Shown: positions 1 to 6,374 of the stretch, in pieces
How the letters are laid out: every line of letters starts with the position of its first letter
Numbering within the stretch: the first letter of the stretch is position 1
Assembly: GCA_003513555.1 (NCBI GenBank)
Contig: DOPG01000185.1
Coordinates: 1 to 6,374, forward strand
Direction: 5' to 3'
Length of the DNA stretch: 6,374 bases
From: Rhodopirellula sp.
GTDB lineage: Bacteria; Planctomycetota; Planctomycetia; Pirellulales; Pirellulaceae
Program-made: the position numbers and the translations under genes
The notes under the pieces: generated by a model
Databases searched by the model: none
What the model saw: the letters and a program-made list of their open reading frames with translations, nothing else
Told to the model about the DNA's origin: nothing

Positions 1-110
1 ATCGTCCTAGGTTTATAGAAATCTCGCAAAAACAAGTCACCATTCCCACTGCCCCCGTCATTAACAGTAGAGAGAATGATCACGTTTGAACTTCATAAAA
101 GGTCAAGCTG
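1..110. other. leader upstream of the kinase gene, no supported gene
   Basis: This stretch precedes the kinase start. Its only forward open frame without an early stop runs from base 3 to a TGA at 87-89 (28 codons). That could be the tail of an upstream gene or chance, and the residues match no family I recognise. I see no convincing -35/-10 pair and no hairpin. The promoter of the kinase gene, if it lies in the window, must be here, but I cannot place it. Confidence 0.4.
97..102 (+). promoter_or_regulatory. probable ribosome binding site of the kinase gene
   Basis: AAAAGG lies 8 bases before the ATG at 111. It is a partial Shine-Dalgarno match at a normal distance and supports that start. 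The protein made from this start opens directly with the zinc-ribbon motif expected for the family, which also argues for it. Confidence 0.55.
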
Positions 111-2090
111 ATGTCTGAAACAGGCACCTGCCCGAAATGCGGGAACGAGTTACCGGAAAACGCTCCATCTGGAATTTGCCCAAAATGCTTAATGCAAGCG
201 GGGTTTGCAGGAAAAAGCCAAACGCATCCGCAGTCGACGGCTGATTCTGCGGCCACCCAATATCATCCCGGTGCATTTGTGCCGCCCGAGCCGAACTCGC
301 TTGCCGAGTACTTTCCTCACCTGCAAATTGTCGAACTAGCGGGCTTTGGCGGCATGGGCGCAGTTTACAGGGCCCGACAAACCAAACTGGACCGCAACGT
401 TGCTCTCAAGATCATCCGCCCTGAAGCAGCCAATGATGCTGCTTTTGCACAACGTTTCAATCGCGAAGCACAGGCACTTGCACGCCTGAGCCATTCTCAT
501 ATTGTTACGATCCACGACTTCGGCGAAGTCAATATTTCAAACGACGATGGTGATTCTGAACGCACGCTCAAGCTCTACTATTTCCTGATGGAATACGTGG
601 ACGGTACTAATCTTCGCCAGTTGATCCATGCGGGTAACCTGCAACCAGAACAGGCGTTTCTGATCGTCCCCCAAATATGCGAGGCATTGCAATATGCCCA
701 CGATCAAGGCGTGGTCCACAGAGATATCAAACCGGAAAACATCCTCGTCGATCGAAACGGAAAGGTAAAAATTGCCGACTTTGGGCTCGCAAAGTTGGCC
801 TCCGATTCTTCAAACGATCAACCACTTACCGGCACGCACCAGGTGATGGGGACACCCAACTATATGGCACCTGAACAAATGCAAGGAACACGTGCCGTCG
901 ATCATCGGGCTGACATCTATTCCCTAGGCGTTATTTTCTACGAGATGCTAACCGGCCAAATTCCAGCCGGTCATTTTGAGCCACCCTCTAAAAAAGTCAG
1001 CATCGATATTCGCTTAGACCAAGTTGTCTTGCGATCACTCTCATCTGAACCGGCGCGGCGTTACCAAAACGTCAGCGAGGTAAAAACAGATGTTGACTCC
1101 ATCGTAAGTGATTCTCATCGAATGGACGCCACACCAACTCCACCCAACACAACGGATAACCAACGCGCCGAGCCAGCCGCCGACGGTAACCATGCCGCAA
1201 GTAAGGTGATCAAATCATATCTCGCGGGCAAGATTATCATTGTTGCGACCACTGTAATCCTGCTTTCAACAGCCCTTGCTTGGTACCCATCGGTGCATTC
1301 GTTTCTTGGCATTGCTCCAGACTCTGATGGTCCATTGTCAATTGGATCGGTCACGATGGCTGAGCTACGATTTGGCCTGACGACGAACGCTAATCGTTTG
1401 ACACCATGGAACTCCGCCCTCGCTTTTGCCAGCAAGAAGAATCCTTCCTGGTTCATCGAGATCCCCAATGCCGCTATTTTTGTTGCTGCAATCCTGATCT
1501 TCGGCATCACGTTAGCAGAGCGATTCACGATGCTCCCGCCGTGGTTCACCAAAGTCTGCCAATTCATATTCGGCACTTGCGGAATACTCCAAGCGGGGAT
1601 GGTCACATGTGCTCTAACCCAAGGACTCGACCAACTACCGGTAACACCCTTCCTGAGTTTTTGCAGCTTCGGCGTGATCGCCCTGACCGTGGTTGCCCAG
1701 ACTGCTGCACACTTGATTCGATACGCGATCACGCGAGACATCAAACTTCAGCGACAAGTCGCTGGAATCAGCTTGATCCTAACCGGCGTCGTCGTATTTA
1801 TCTACGCGTTTGCCGTCCTTAAGCTTCTTTTGTTTAACCAGATCGTAACTCACGAAGGGACACAAGAAACTCTTGATTTCGTTGCCTTACTTGCAATCAC
1901 TCTCTCGATGCAAACCGCTGCATTAGTAATGGCGTTTGGAGGCCGCGCATTCATGAAAGGTTCAGCATCCAAATGGGTGTTTGTTGCCGGTGTCCTTGGC
2001 CAACCCATTGGCCTATGGGTCCTTTGGATACGGTACAAAACAAATTCCCCAAACAGTGCGAAAGGGAATCCTGACTCCGTCGCGTCCTGA
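111..2090 (+). CDS. membrane-anchored serine/threonine protein kinase with N-terminal zinc ribbon and polytopic C-terminus
   Basis: Phosphorylates Ser/Thr of unknown protein targets in the cytoplasm. Residues 7-26 hold two CPKC pairs (C7, C10, C23, C26), a probable zinc ribbon seen on many planctomycete kinases. The kinase domain spans about 68-332. Its glycine loop is G78xG80xxG83, and the ATP lysine is K100 in VALK. The helix-C glutamate is probably E119. HRDIKPEN carries D205, K207 and N210; DFG is at 223-225, APE at 253-255, and the structural D268 follows. The activation loop has T240, T242 and T248 as possible autophosphorylation sites. All key catalytic residues are present, so it should be active. 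An acidic insert (about 141-153) sits between strands 4 and 5. A polar linker (333-370) leads to about seven hydrophobic segments near 374-391, 452-468, 484-503, 514-536, 551-575, 587-609 and 622-641. No PASTA, WD40, TPR or PQQ repeat is visible. The gene stands alone, convergent with the downstream operon. The kinase call is firm; the sensing role of the membrane part is inference. Confidence 0.96.
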   Translation: MSETGTCPKCGNELPENAPSGICPKCLMQAGFAGKSQTHPQSTADSAATQYHPGAFVPPEPNSLAEYFPHLQIVELAGFGGMGAVYRARQTKLDRNVALKIIRPEAANDAAFAQRFNREAQALARLSHSHIVTIHDFGEVNISNDDGDSERTLKLYYFLMEYVDGTNLRQLIHAGNLQPEQAFLIVPQICEALQYAHDQGVVHRDIKPENILVDRNGKVKIADFGLAKLASDSSNDQPLTGTHQVMGTPNYMAPEQMQGTRAVDHRADIYSLGVIFYEMLTGQIPAGHFEPPSKKVSIDIRLDQVVLRSLSSEPARRYQNVSEVKTDVDSIVSDSHRMDATPTPPNTTDNQRAEPAADGNHAASKVIKSYLAGKIIIVATTVILLSTALAWYPSVHSFLGIAPDSDGPLSIGSVTMAELRFGLTTNANRLTPWNSALAFASKKNPSWFIEIPNAAIFVAAILIFGITLAERFTMLPPWFTKVCQFIFGTCGILQAGMVTCALTQGLDQLPVTPFLSFCSFGVIALTVVAQTAAHLIRYAITRDIKLQRQVAGISLILTGVVVFIYAFAVLKLLLFNQIVTHEGTQETLDFVALLAITLSMQTAALVMAFGGRAFMKGSASKWVFVAGVLGQPIGLWVLWIRYKTNSPNSAKGNPDSVAS

Positions 2091-2120
2091 CCCCTCAGCG
2101 CAGCAGATTAAACTGTCAGG
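2086..2120 (+). terminator. weak inverted repeat at the kinase 3' end
   Basis: CCTGAC (2086-2091, covering the stop codon) and GTCAGG (2115-2120) are perfect reverse complements. They are separated by 23 bases and no U-run follows. It could form a hairpin at the transcript end but lacks the form of an intrinsic terminator. A six-base match over this distance can occur by chance. Confidence 0.2.
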
Positions 2121-2165
2121 TAGGCCATGCCACTATCCACAGATCAAATTCTCCCCGAGTCCACA

Positions 2166-2177
2166 AGTGAGCTCACT
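2166..2177. repeat. 12-base perfect palindrome AGTGAGCTCACT
   Basis: AGTGAGCTCACT is its own reverse complement. Its right half CTCAC recurs at 2185-2189, giving a second possible pairing partner for GTGAG (2167-2171) with a 13-base loop. It could be a protein binding site or a small RNA hairpin, but it lies between two gene 3' ends where an operator is not expected. No function is assigned. Confidence 0.3.
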
Positions 2178-2371
2178 GCAATTACTCACGTCTACCAACG
2201 CTGTAGCACCATTCGATCTCCAAATAGAACTGATCAACCTTTCCCCTTGCGTCGTCTCAGGTGAGCCGCACCCACAAAACATCCATCCAAACAAGTCGCA
2301 ATACTGCTCGTAAACCAGCACGCATCGAGCATCGTCCACGCGATCCTAGCGAAATCAACACATCATCAATC

Positions 2372-2389
2372 AAGTCGAAAGAACGACTT
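2372..2389 (-). terminator. possible weak terminator hairpin after the DUF1501 gene
   Basis: Read on the minus strand, AAGTCG, a six-base loop and CGACTT begin 8 bases after the TGA of the DUF1501 gene. The position suits a terminator, but the stem is only 6 base pairs and no clear U-run follows, so it is a weak candidate at best. Confidence 0.25.
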
Positions 2390-2397
2390 CCTTTGAG

Positions 2398-3822
2398 TCA
2401 GGAAATCAGTTCCTTGATCGGACGCCCATGCTCGACAATCGGTGTGGGCCGCCCATTGAAGTCTTTGAGAAACACCTTGGACGAATCGATTCCCAAGTGA
2501 TGATAGATCGTGGCCAGAAAGTCCCCTGCACCACAATGCCGTTGGATCACATCTTCACCGCGTGGATCCGTAGCCCCAATGAAACGTCCCGTTTCGATTC
2601 CGCCACCGAACCAGACATTACTGAAAGCACGGGGCCAGTGATCACGTCCAGGTTGCTTGGTTCCCGCAGCAGCACTCGCGTTGCCAGCACCAGTGCTGGG
2701 CTGGTAATTGATTTTTGGCGTGCGTCCGAACTCACCGGTGACGACCACAAGGACCTGCTCATCCAGACCACGCTCATAGATATCTTCGATCAATGCGGCG
2801 ACTGCCTGATCGTATGCTTCTGAGCGAAACCGCATCGCATCAAACACATGATGATTCACGGCATGATCATCCCAATTGTTTACGCGTCCACAAAGCGGAC
2901 CACGCAAACTGGTCGTGAGTACCTCGACACCCGCCTCGACCAACCGCCGCGCCATCAACAATTGTTGCCCCCAAGAATTGCGTCCATATTTATCGCGTGT
3001 GGCGTCATCTTCACGTGACAAATCGAACGCTTCCTTAGTTTTTGGGTTCGTCAACAGCGTCATCGCCTGGGTTTCGAACTGATCCAACGCTTCAAGCTCG
3101 CCGTAGGTATCAAAAGCCCTTTGCAAGTTGTCAAGGTTCTTGCGCAGGGTAATACGGCGGTCGAGTCGTTCCACCTCCTTGGTGTTGCTCAAACCAATAT
3201 TAGGAACGGAAAAATTTGGCTTACTCGGATCTCCGGTCACAGCAAACGGTGCGTAGGCATCACCCAGATACGCTGGCCCGTTGTACGTCGTAGGCGGATT
3301 GACACCGACGTAGCGGGGCAATGGATTACTTCGCATGCCCTGCTGGGACCGCAGATGGTTGACCACTGACATCCAGTCAGGCAAGCGAGGCTTGGGCTTA
3401 TCCCGAGTGTCCGAATCACCAGAGAACATTTGCATCGAGCCAGCAGGATGCCCACCAGCACCCTGATGCATGGAACGCAAAACAGTGAACTTATCAGCCA
3501 ATGCAGCTTGCCGAGGCAACAACTCCGTGAAACGCATCCCGGGAACTTTGGTCGCGATCGTACCAAAGGGTCCTCTATATTCTGTTGCAGCTTGCGGTTT
3601 CGGATCGTAGGTATCGATATGTGAACAACCACCAGGCTTCCAAACGAGAATCACCGCCTTTGGCTTCTTCGTCGCCTCTGGGTTATCCGCGCGAAGCCGG
3701 AGCAGTCCCGGCAAACTCAAGCTGGAAAACCCAGCGAGACCGAAACGCATGAAACTCCGCCGGTCCAAATTGAGGGGACCGGGGCAATGTACCGATGTGG
3801 CGTGAAAGGGATTGCTACTCAT
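2398..3822 (-). CDS. DUF1501 family protein, Tat-exported
   Basis: A member of the DUF1501 family, which shares the alkaline phosphatase/sulfatase fold; the true reaction and substrate are unknown. The N-terminus has a twin-arginine signal: R21-R22-S-F-M followed by the hydrophobic stretch 27-41, so the protein should be folded and then exported. Family landmarks are GGCSHIDTYDPKP (64-76), the HPAGSMQMFSG stretch (125-135), NNWDDH (315-320), TGEFGRTPKIN (362-372), GRDHWP (392-397) and the C-terminal GAGDFLATIYHHLGI (431-445). The conserved Asp, His and Glu in these motifs are candidate metal ligands by analogy only. A Gly/Ala/Ser-rich segment of about 19 residues (373-391) lies between the EFGRTP and DHWP motifs. 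The length, 474 residues, is normal for the family. The ATG shares the ATGA junction with the upstream gene's stop and has GGGAA five bases before it, which fixes the start. It is the last gene of the operon. Family assignment is firm; biochemical function is open. Confidence 0.94.
   Translation of the reverse strand: MSSNPFHATSVHCPGPLNLDRRSFMRFGLAGFSSLSLPGLLRLRADNPEATKKPKAVILVWKPGGCSHIDTYDPKPQAATEYRGPFGTIATKVPGMRFTELLPRQAALADKFTVLRSMHQGAGGHPAGSMQMFSGDSDTRDKPKPRLPDWMSVVNHLRSQQGMRSNPLPRYVGVNPPTTYNGPAYLGDAYAPFAVTGDPSKPNFSVPNIGLSNTKEVERLDRRITLRKNLDNLQRAFDTYGELEALDQFETQAMTLLTNPKTKEAFDLSREDDATRDKYGRNSWGQQLLMARRLVEAGVEVLTTSLRGPLCGRVNNWDDHAVNHHVFDAMRFRSEAYDQAVAALIEDIYERGLDEQVLVVVTGEFGRTPKINYQPSTGAGNASAAAGTKQPGRDHWPRAFSNVWFGGGIETGRFIGATDPRGEDVIQRHCGAGDFLATIYHHLGIDSSKVFLKDFNGRPTPIVEHGRPIKELIS
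3819..3822 (-). promoter_or_regulatory. ATGA stop/start overlap
   Basis: The TGA of the 759-residue protein and the ATG of the DUF1501 gene overlap in ATGA. A GGGAA motif at 3828-3832 lies five bases ahead of that ATG, inside the upstream coding sequence. This arrangement usually means translational coupling, giving matched amounts of the two proteins. Confidence 0.75.
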
Positions 3823-6098
3823 TTGGCTTCCCGTGGATGAACACGAATCCTGATAGGTTCCGACACGACAATGTCAACAATATCTTTGGCTTTGGCAGCG
3901 GAGGTTGCAGATTTTACGCGAGCGGTTCCTGCTTTCACTCTGGCCGCACCCCGTTTTTCCTTTTCCAACAAATCGGCGAGCGTCTTCTGCAATTTGGCTT
4001 TTTCATCTGTGGATGCCTCCACGAGGGCTGCCTTGATCTTCACGGCATCCGCTTTCGTCGCGGCAAGTTCACCTTCAATCACTTTCAATGCATCCGTCGC
4101 CCGAGCCACGCCCTCCGGATTGTGTTGATACTTTGCAACTGCCCCGCCGTAAAAAGCGATCAAATATTCACCCGGTGGTGTTTTCAAAGCGGCTAAATCC
4201 AAAACGGTATCCGACGCGTCCTGATCCAACGGCAAGTCAAACTTATGTCCCTCGAAACCGGCCCCGAATGTTTTCGCTGCCATGATCGATCCTGAAAATT
4301 CACCGCGTCGCATGTGAATCAGTGGGATCGTCAGTTTTTCGCCTTCCTTCGCCTCAAACACCTTGTCTTCGCGAGGTGTGATCGAAATAGGTGTAGGTTC
4401 ATTTCCGCCCACTGACACCAGTACGTCCGCCAGCAGACGTGGGCTGGGCACCTCGCTCCAATGATTTGGAACAGGCCAAGCCATCGACGCGAGATAACAT
4501 TGCCGAGTGATTTCTTCTTCACCCACAATCGCTGAGCCTGAAAAATTGGCGATACTCACCCCTCGCGGCGCCCCCTCCTTGGCCGTGACCAGAAGAATCC
4601 CTCGACTTTTCCCGGACGGGATAGTCAAACCATTGGATTCAACTCCGTCAGGAAGATTGTCCATGGCCAATTTAATCTCACCATCGAAACCGTCGCGTCG
4701 TATTGCCACCACTTCAATCGCCATGGTCGCGCCACCTCGCAGAGCGATCGGTTTTGACAGGGCGTTGCGATCACCATTGCGAAGCTGCATATGCAGTCCC
4801 CAAGCCACAAGTGCAAAATCCGGCTTAGCCTTGCGAATAATCAAACGATAAATGTTTGCAGGATCGTTCCGCGTGCCTCCGAACAAATCCGCGATCCGCA
4901 AACGATGGATTCCACTTTGCTGTACTTCAAACTTACCAAGCACATCTGAGGACCCCGCGTTGTACGGCGGGCCATCATAGGCATAGCCATTGGACGAAAC
5001 CTTAACGGGACTTGGTATATCATTAAGCTCAGCCACATCAGTGATTAACGGCTCCGCCCCTGAAACGTCAACGTACTCGACAACTACAGTGGGGTCCGTG
5101 GGCCGGCCTAACCTTTCCGAGGCCACTTCGACCCACCATGTCTGTCCCTTCTCAGCATTGAACTCAAACACATCGGTATCCGCTGCCTTTGCAAAGCTCC
5201 CCATTAAGTCACATGGCAAAGTGATTTTCTGCGGCATAGAGGCATCATTTGGCTCGACCTCTGTCGTCGTTGTCTTACCTGCGAGTCCAGCTGGTGGCCA
5301 CGAAAACGCGTGCACCTTTTTAGTCATTTGGTGTCGCGTAATCTGATCAGTCTCACCGAGTGCCGTAAGGTTCAAACGATAAAAGTAATGCGCACCACCT
5401 TTAAAAGTCAGATCATGCACCTTGATCACATACGCACCATCTTCCGGAACCACAAAGTCGATTGCGCCTCCTCGTCTTTCCACCGCCACATCTTGCCCAT
5501 TGGCATCAGCAACAATTACTACTGGATTCAGCTTCGAGTCAATTCCTTTCGCAGCGCAATCAACGAGGATCCGTTGTCCACCAACAGCATTGAATCGATA
5601 AAAATCAACTGCTCTCGCCGTCATTGTCGCGTTGCAAACTGTATTCAGCTCGATGGGCATCGCGGTGTCCAGCTTTTGATTGCCTTTGGTTTGAGCAATC
5701 TCTCGCAACCTGCTGACCGTGAAAATCCGCGAGGATGAGAGCCCCAGCCTTGTCATCACACTCGCCTCGACAAGCCCGGGTGTTACATCTTTTGGAATTG
5801 AGACCAGATAACGCCCCGACGTCTCGGCGCCATCCGGCCCCACCACTTTCACTGCCCGGATTTGTGGATCTGAGAATCGCAAATCACCCGCGCCTTCGAT
5901 GTATTCACCCGTCACTGTGATTTCAACTTCGGAACCGACTTGCGCACCCATTGGAAATGTCGTTAGCAGTCGAGGTGACGGCAAACAGACCGATTGTGCA
6001 CGGACGGTGTTCTGATGGGTCAATCCGACCAATACAAACACCAACACGACATTCATGCCTCGTCGTAAGTAGCCAGCTGTTCTGATTGCAACGCTCAT
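3819..6098 (-). CDS. exported protein with TIG/Ig-like and two PPC-like domains
   Basis: A 759-residue secreted or periplasmic protein of unknown role, of a type often found beside DUF1501 and DUF1549/DUF1553 genes in planctomycetes. A Sec signal peptide is visible: basic residues at 6-13, hydrophobic core 15-27, and a likely cut after A34 (VRA|Q). Residues about 40-128 look like an IPT/TIG Ig-like domain. Two pre-peptidase C-terminal-like domains follow, about 138-245 and 279-422. Each has a DFYRF or DVFEF core strand and ends in a YRL strand; the second opens with EVEPND, a common PPC start. The rest (about 440-660 and 740-755) looks like beta-sandwich material. It is broken by an Ala/Lys/Glu-rich, probably coiled-coil segment at about 663-738. 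No protease, heme or other catalytic motif is seen, so binding or scaffolding is more likely than catalysis. The first ATG has AGGGA three bases upstream; M15 (6056) is an alternative start that still leaves a signal peptide. The gene follows the DUF1553 gene after 6 bases and overlaps the DUF1501 gene by 4. Confidence 0.9.
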   Translation of the reverse strand: MSVAIRTAGYLRRGMNVVLVFVLVGLTHQNTVRAQSVCLPSPRLLTTFPMGAQVGSEVEITVTGEYIEGAGDLRFSDPQIRAVKVVGPDGAETSGRYLVSIPKDVTPGLVEASVMTRLGLSSSRIFTVSRLREIAQTKGNQKLDTAMPIELNTVCNATMTARAVDFYRFNAVGGQRILVDCAAKGIDSKLNPVVIVADANGQDVAVERRGGAIDFVVPEDGAYVIKVHDLTFKGGAHYFYRLNLTALGETDQITRHQMTKKVHAFSWPPAGLAGKTTTTEVEPNDASMPQKITLPCDLMGSFAKAADTDVFEFNAEKGQTWWVEVASERLGRPTDPTVVVEYVDVSGAEPLITDVAELNDIPSPVKVSSNGYAYDGPPYNAGSSDVLGKFEVQQSGIHRLRIADLFGGTRNDPANIYRLIIRKAKPDFALVAWGLHMQLRNGDRNALSKPIALRGGATMAIEVVAIRRDGFDGEIKLAMDNLPDGVESNGLTIPSGKSRGILLVTAKEGAPRGVSIANFSGSAIVGEEEITRQCYLASMAWPVPNHWSEVPSPRLLADVLVSVGGNEPTPISITPREDKVFEAKEGEKLTIPLIHMRRGEFSGSIMAAKTFGAGFEGHKFDLPLDQDASDTVLDLAALKTPPGEYLIAFYGGAVAKYQHNPEGVARATDALKVIEGELAATKADAVKIKAALVEASTDEKAKLQKTLADLLEKEKRGAARVKAGTARVKSATSAAKAKDIVDIVVSEPIRIRVHPREAK

Positions 6099-6101
6099 GA
6101 T

Positions 6102-6106
6102 TCCCT
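6102..6106 (-). promoter_or_regulatory. possible ribosome binding site overlapping the upstream stop codon
   Basis: AGGGA on the minus strand lies three bases before the ATG at 6098, and its first two bases lie within the TAG stop of the preceding gene. The spacing is shorter than usual, so initiation may depend on ribosomes arriving from the upstream gene. The in-frame M15 start has only GAGG one base before it and is not better. Confidence 0.4.
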
Positions 6107-6374
6107 AATGGTTGAACAGGAACTCTTTAGTGTTAATCAAAGCCCAAATCAAATCCTCAAATTCAGCCTTGCCTACCGTAGGGATTGCATCGGTCGTTTC
6201 ATCACCGTCAGGCTTCGGTGCTAGAAACTCCAATGAAACCTTTAGCTCGACATCAGTGGGAGCACGCGAGAATGCCGCAAAGTAAAGACTGGTAATCCGA
6301 TCTGCCAGTGGTGTTTCCAATGCAGCCAATTCCTGCGCCATGCCGCCAGACACGGCAAGCTTGGATCTCAGGTT
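6105..6374 (-). CDS. C-terminal part of a DUF1549/DUF1553 family protein (partial, runs off the window)
   Basis: The reading frame stays open to the window edge, so only the last 89 residues are present; the GTG at 6353 is internal, not a start. The visible part fits the end of the DUF1553 (PSD1) domain. ADRITSLYFAAFSRAPTDVE is followed by an acidic, variable stretch and the final EDLIWALINTKEFLFNH. The LIWALxNTKEFxFNH ending is a familiar hallmark of these proteins. Full members are usually exported, with DUF1549 before DUF1553 and often an N-terminal cytochrome-c-like PSCyt1 domain, but none of those parts can be seen here. The TAG stop is 6 bases from the next start, so this gene is upstream in the same operon. 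Function of the family is unknown. The family call is confident despite the short length because the C-terminal motif is distinctive. Confidence 0.85.
   Translation of the reverse strand, partial: NLRSKLAVSGGMAQELAALETPLADRITSLYFAAFSRAPTDVELKVSLEFLAPKPDGDETTDAIPTVGKAEFEDLIWALINTKEFLFNH

Larger units (their letters stand above)
2091..2397. other. 307-base intergenic region between convergent genes
   Basis: The region separates the stop of the kinase (+) from the stop of the DUF1501 gene (-). Both genes point into it, so no promoter for either is expected. Besides two weak hairpins and a 12-base palindrome, listed separately, I see no tRNA-like fold, no tandem repeat and no recognisable gene remnant. 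Small open frames here (for example 2339 to 2133 on the minus strand, GTG start) resemble nothing known. It most likely holds only 3' untranslated ends. Confidence 0.6.

Noticed and set aside
3..89. Possible tail of an upstream gene ending 21 bases before the kinase
   Set aside because: The open frame reaches the window edge, so a gene end is possible. Only 28 codons are visible and they carry no recognisable motif, so I cannot support a call such as a sigma factor, which often precedes these kinases.
1115..1744. 209-codon open frame on the minus strand opposite the kinase membrane region
   Set aside because: It lies fully antisense to a well-supported gene, has no recognisable domain and no gene-like context. 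It is best explained as a shadow of the kinase codon pattern.
2133..2339. 68-codon cysteine-rich open frame on the minus strand in the convergent gap, with AGGA four bases before its GTG start
   Set aside because: It resembles no known family, and seven cysteines without a motif do not make a case. A frame this short in a 307-base gap is expected by chance.
2261..2500. 79-codon plus-strand frame running from the gap into the antisense of DUF1501
   Set aside because: It overlaps the end of a firm gene on the other strand, starts with GTG, and has a low-complexity polar sequence with no family resemblance.
3795..4196. Plus-strand frame of 133 codons opposite the DUF1501/PPC junction
   Set aside because: It is antisense to two firm genes. 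Its Phe/Cys/Gly-rich composition is typical of a shadow frame opposite Lys/Ala-rich codons.
6105..6353. Reading the DUF1553 fragment as a complete 82-residue small protein starting at GTG 6353
   Set aside because: The frame is open upstream to the window edge (NLRSKLA before the GTG), and the sequence is the known C-terminal end of a much larger family protein.
1..6374. Search for CRISPR arrays, tRNA/rRNA, insertion sequences, phage or defence genes
   Set aside because: No regularly spaced repeats, no terminal inverted repeats with transposase, no cloverleaf-like segment and no defence domain were seen. Base use appears uniform across the genes.

Overview
The gene content points to a planctomycete, most likely of the Pirellulaceae / Rhodopirellula type. 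The window holds a serine/threonine kinase with a CPxC...CPxC N-terminus of the kind common in that phylum. Next to it are a DUF1501 protein, a secreted pre-peptidase-C-like protein and the tail of a DUF1549/DUF1553 protein. The last three belong to families that are greatly expanded in Planctomycetota. Base composition looks balanced to moderately GC-rich by eye; it was not computed. The taxonomic call rests on family content, not on a marker gene.

Layout. Positions 1-110 are a short leader with no gene I can support. Positions 111-2090 (+) encode a 659-residue membrane kinase: zinc ribbon, complete Hanks-type kinase domain, linker, and about seven membrane helices. Positions 2091-2397 are a 307-base gap between convergent genes, with only weak hairpins and one 12-base palindrome. 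From 6374 down to 2398 (-) lies a tightly packed operon: the C-terminus of a DUF1553-type protein (cut by the window edge), then a 759-residue exported PPC/Ig-like protein after 6 bases, then a 474-residue Tat-exported DUF1501 protein whose ATG overlaps the previous stop in an ATGA junction.

How the parts fit. The minus-strand genes should be co-transcribed and probably co-translated, and two of the three gene products carry visible export signals (one Sec-type, one Tat-type), so a joint extracytoplasmic role is likely. DUF1501 proteins are related to the alkaline phosphatase/sulfatase fold, but no substrate can be read from the sequence. The kinase is a separate, convergent transcription unit. 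Its catalytic residues are intact, so it should be active in the cytoplasm, with the multi-helix C-terminus acting as membrane anchor and possible sensor. Nothing in the sequence links it functionally to the operon.

I found no tRNA, rRNA, CRISPR array, insertion sequence or other mobile element. The window reads as ordinary planctomycete chromosome. The points most worth a second look are the kinase's polytopic C-terminus, the long Ala/Lys-rich helical insert in the PPC protein, and the tight coupling of the three-gene operon.
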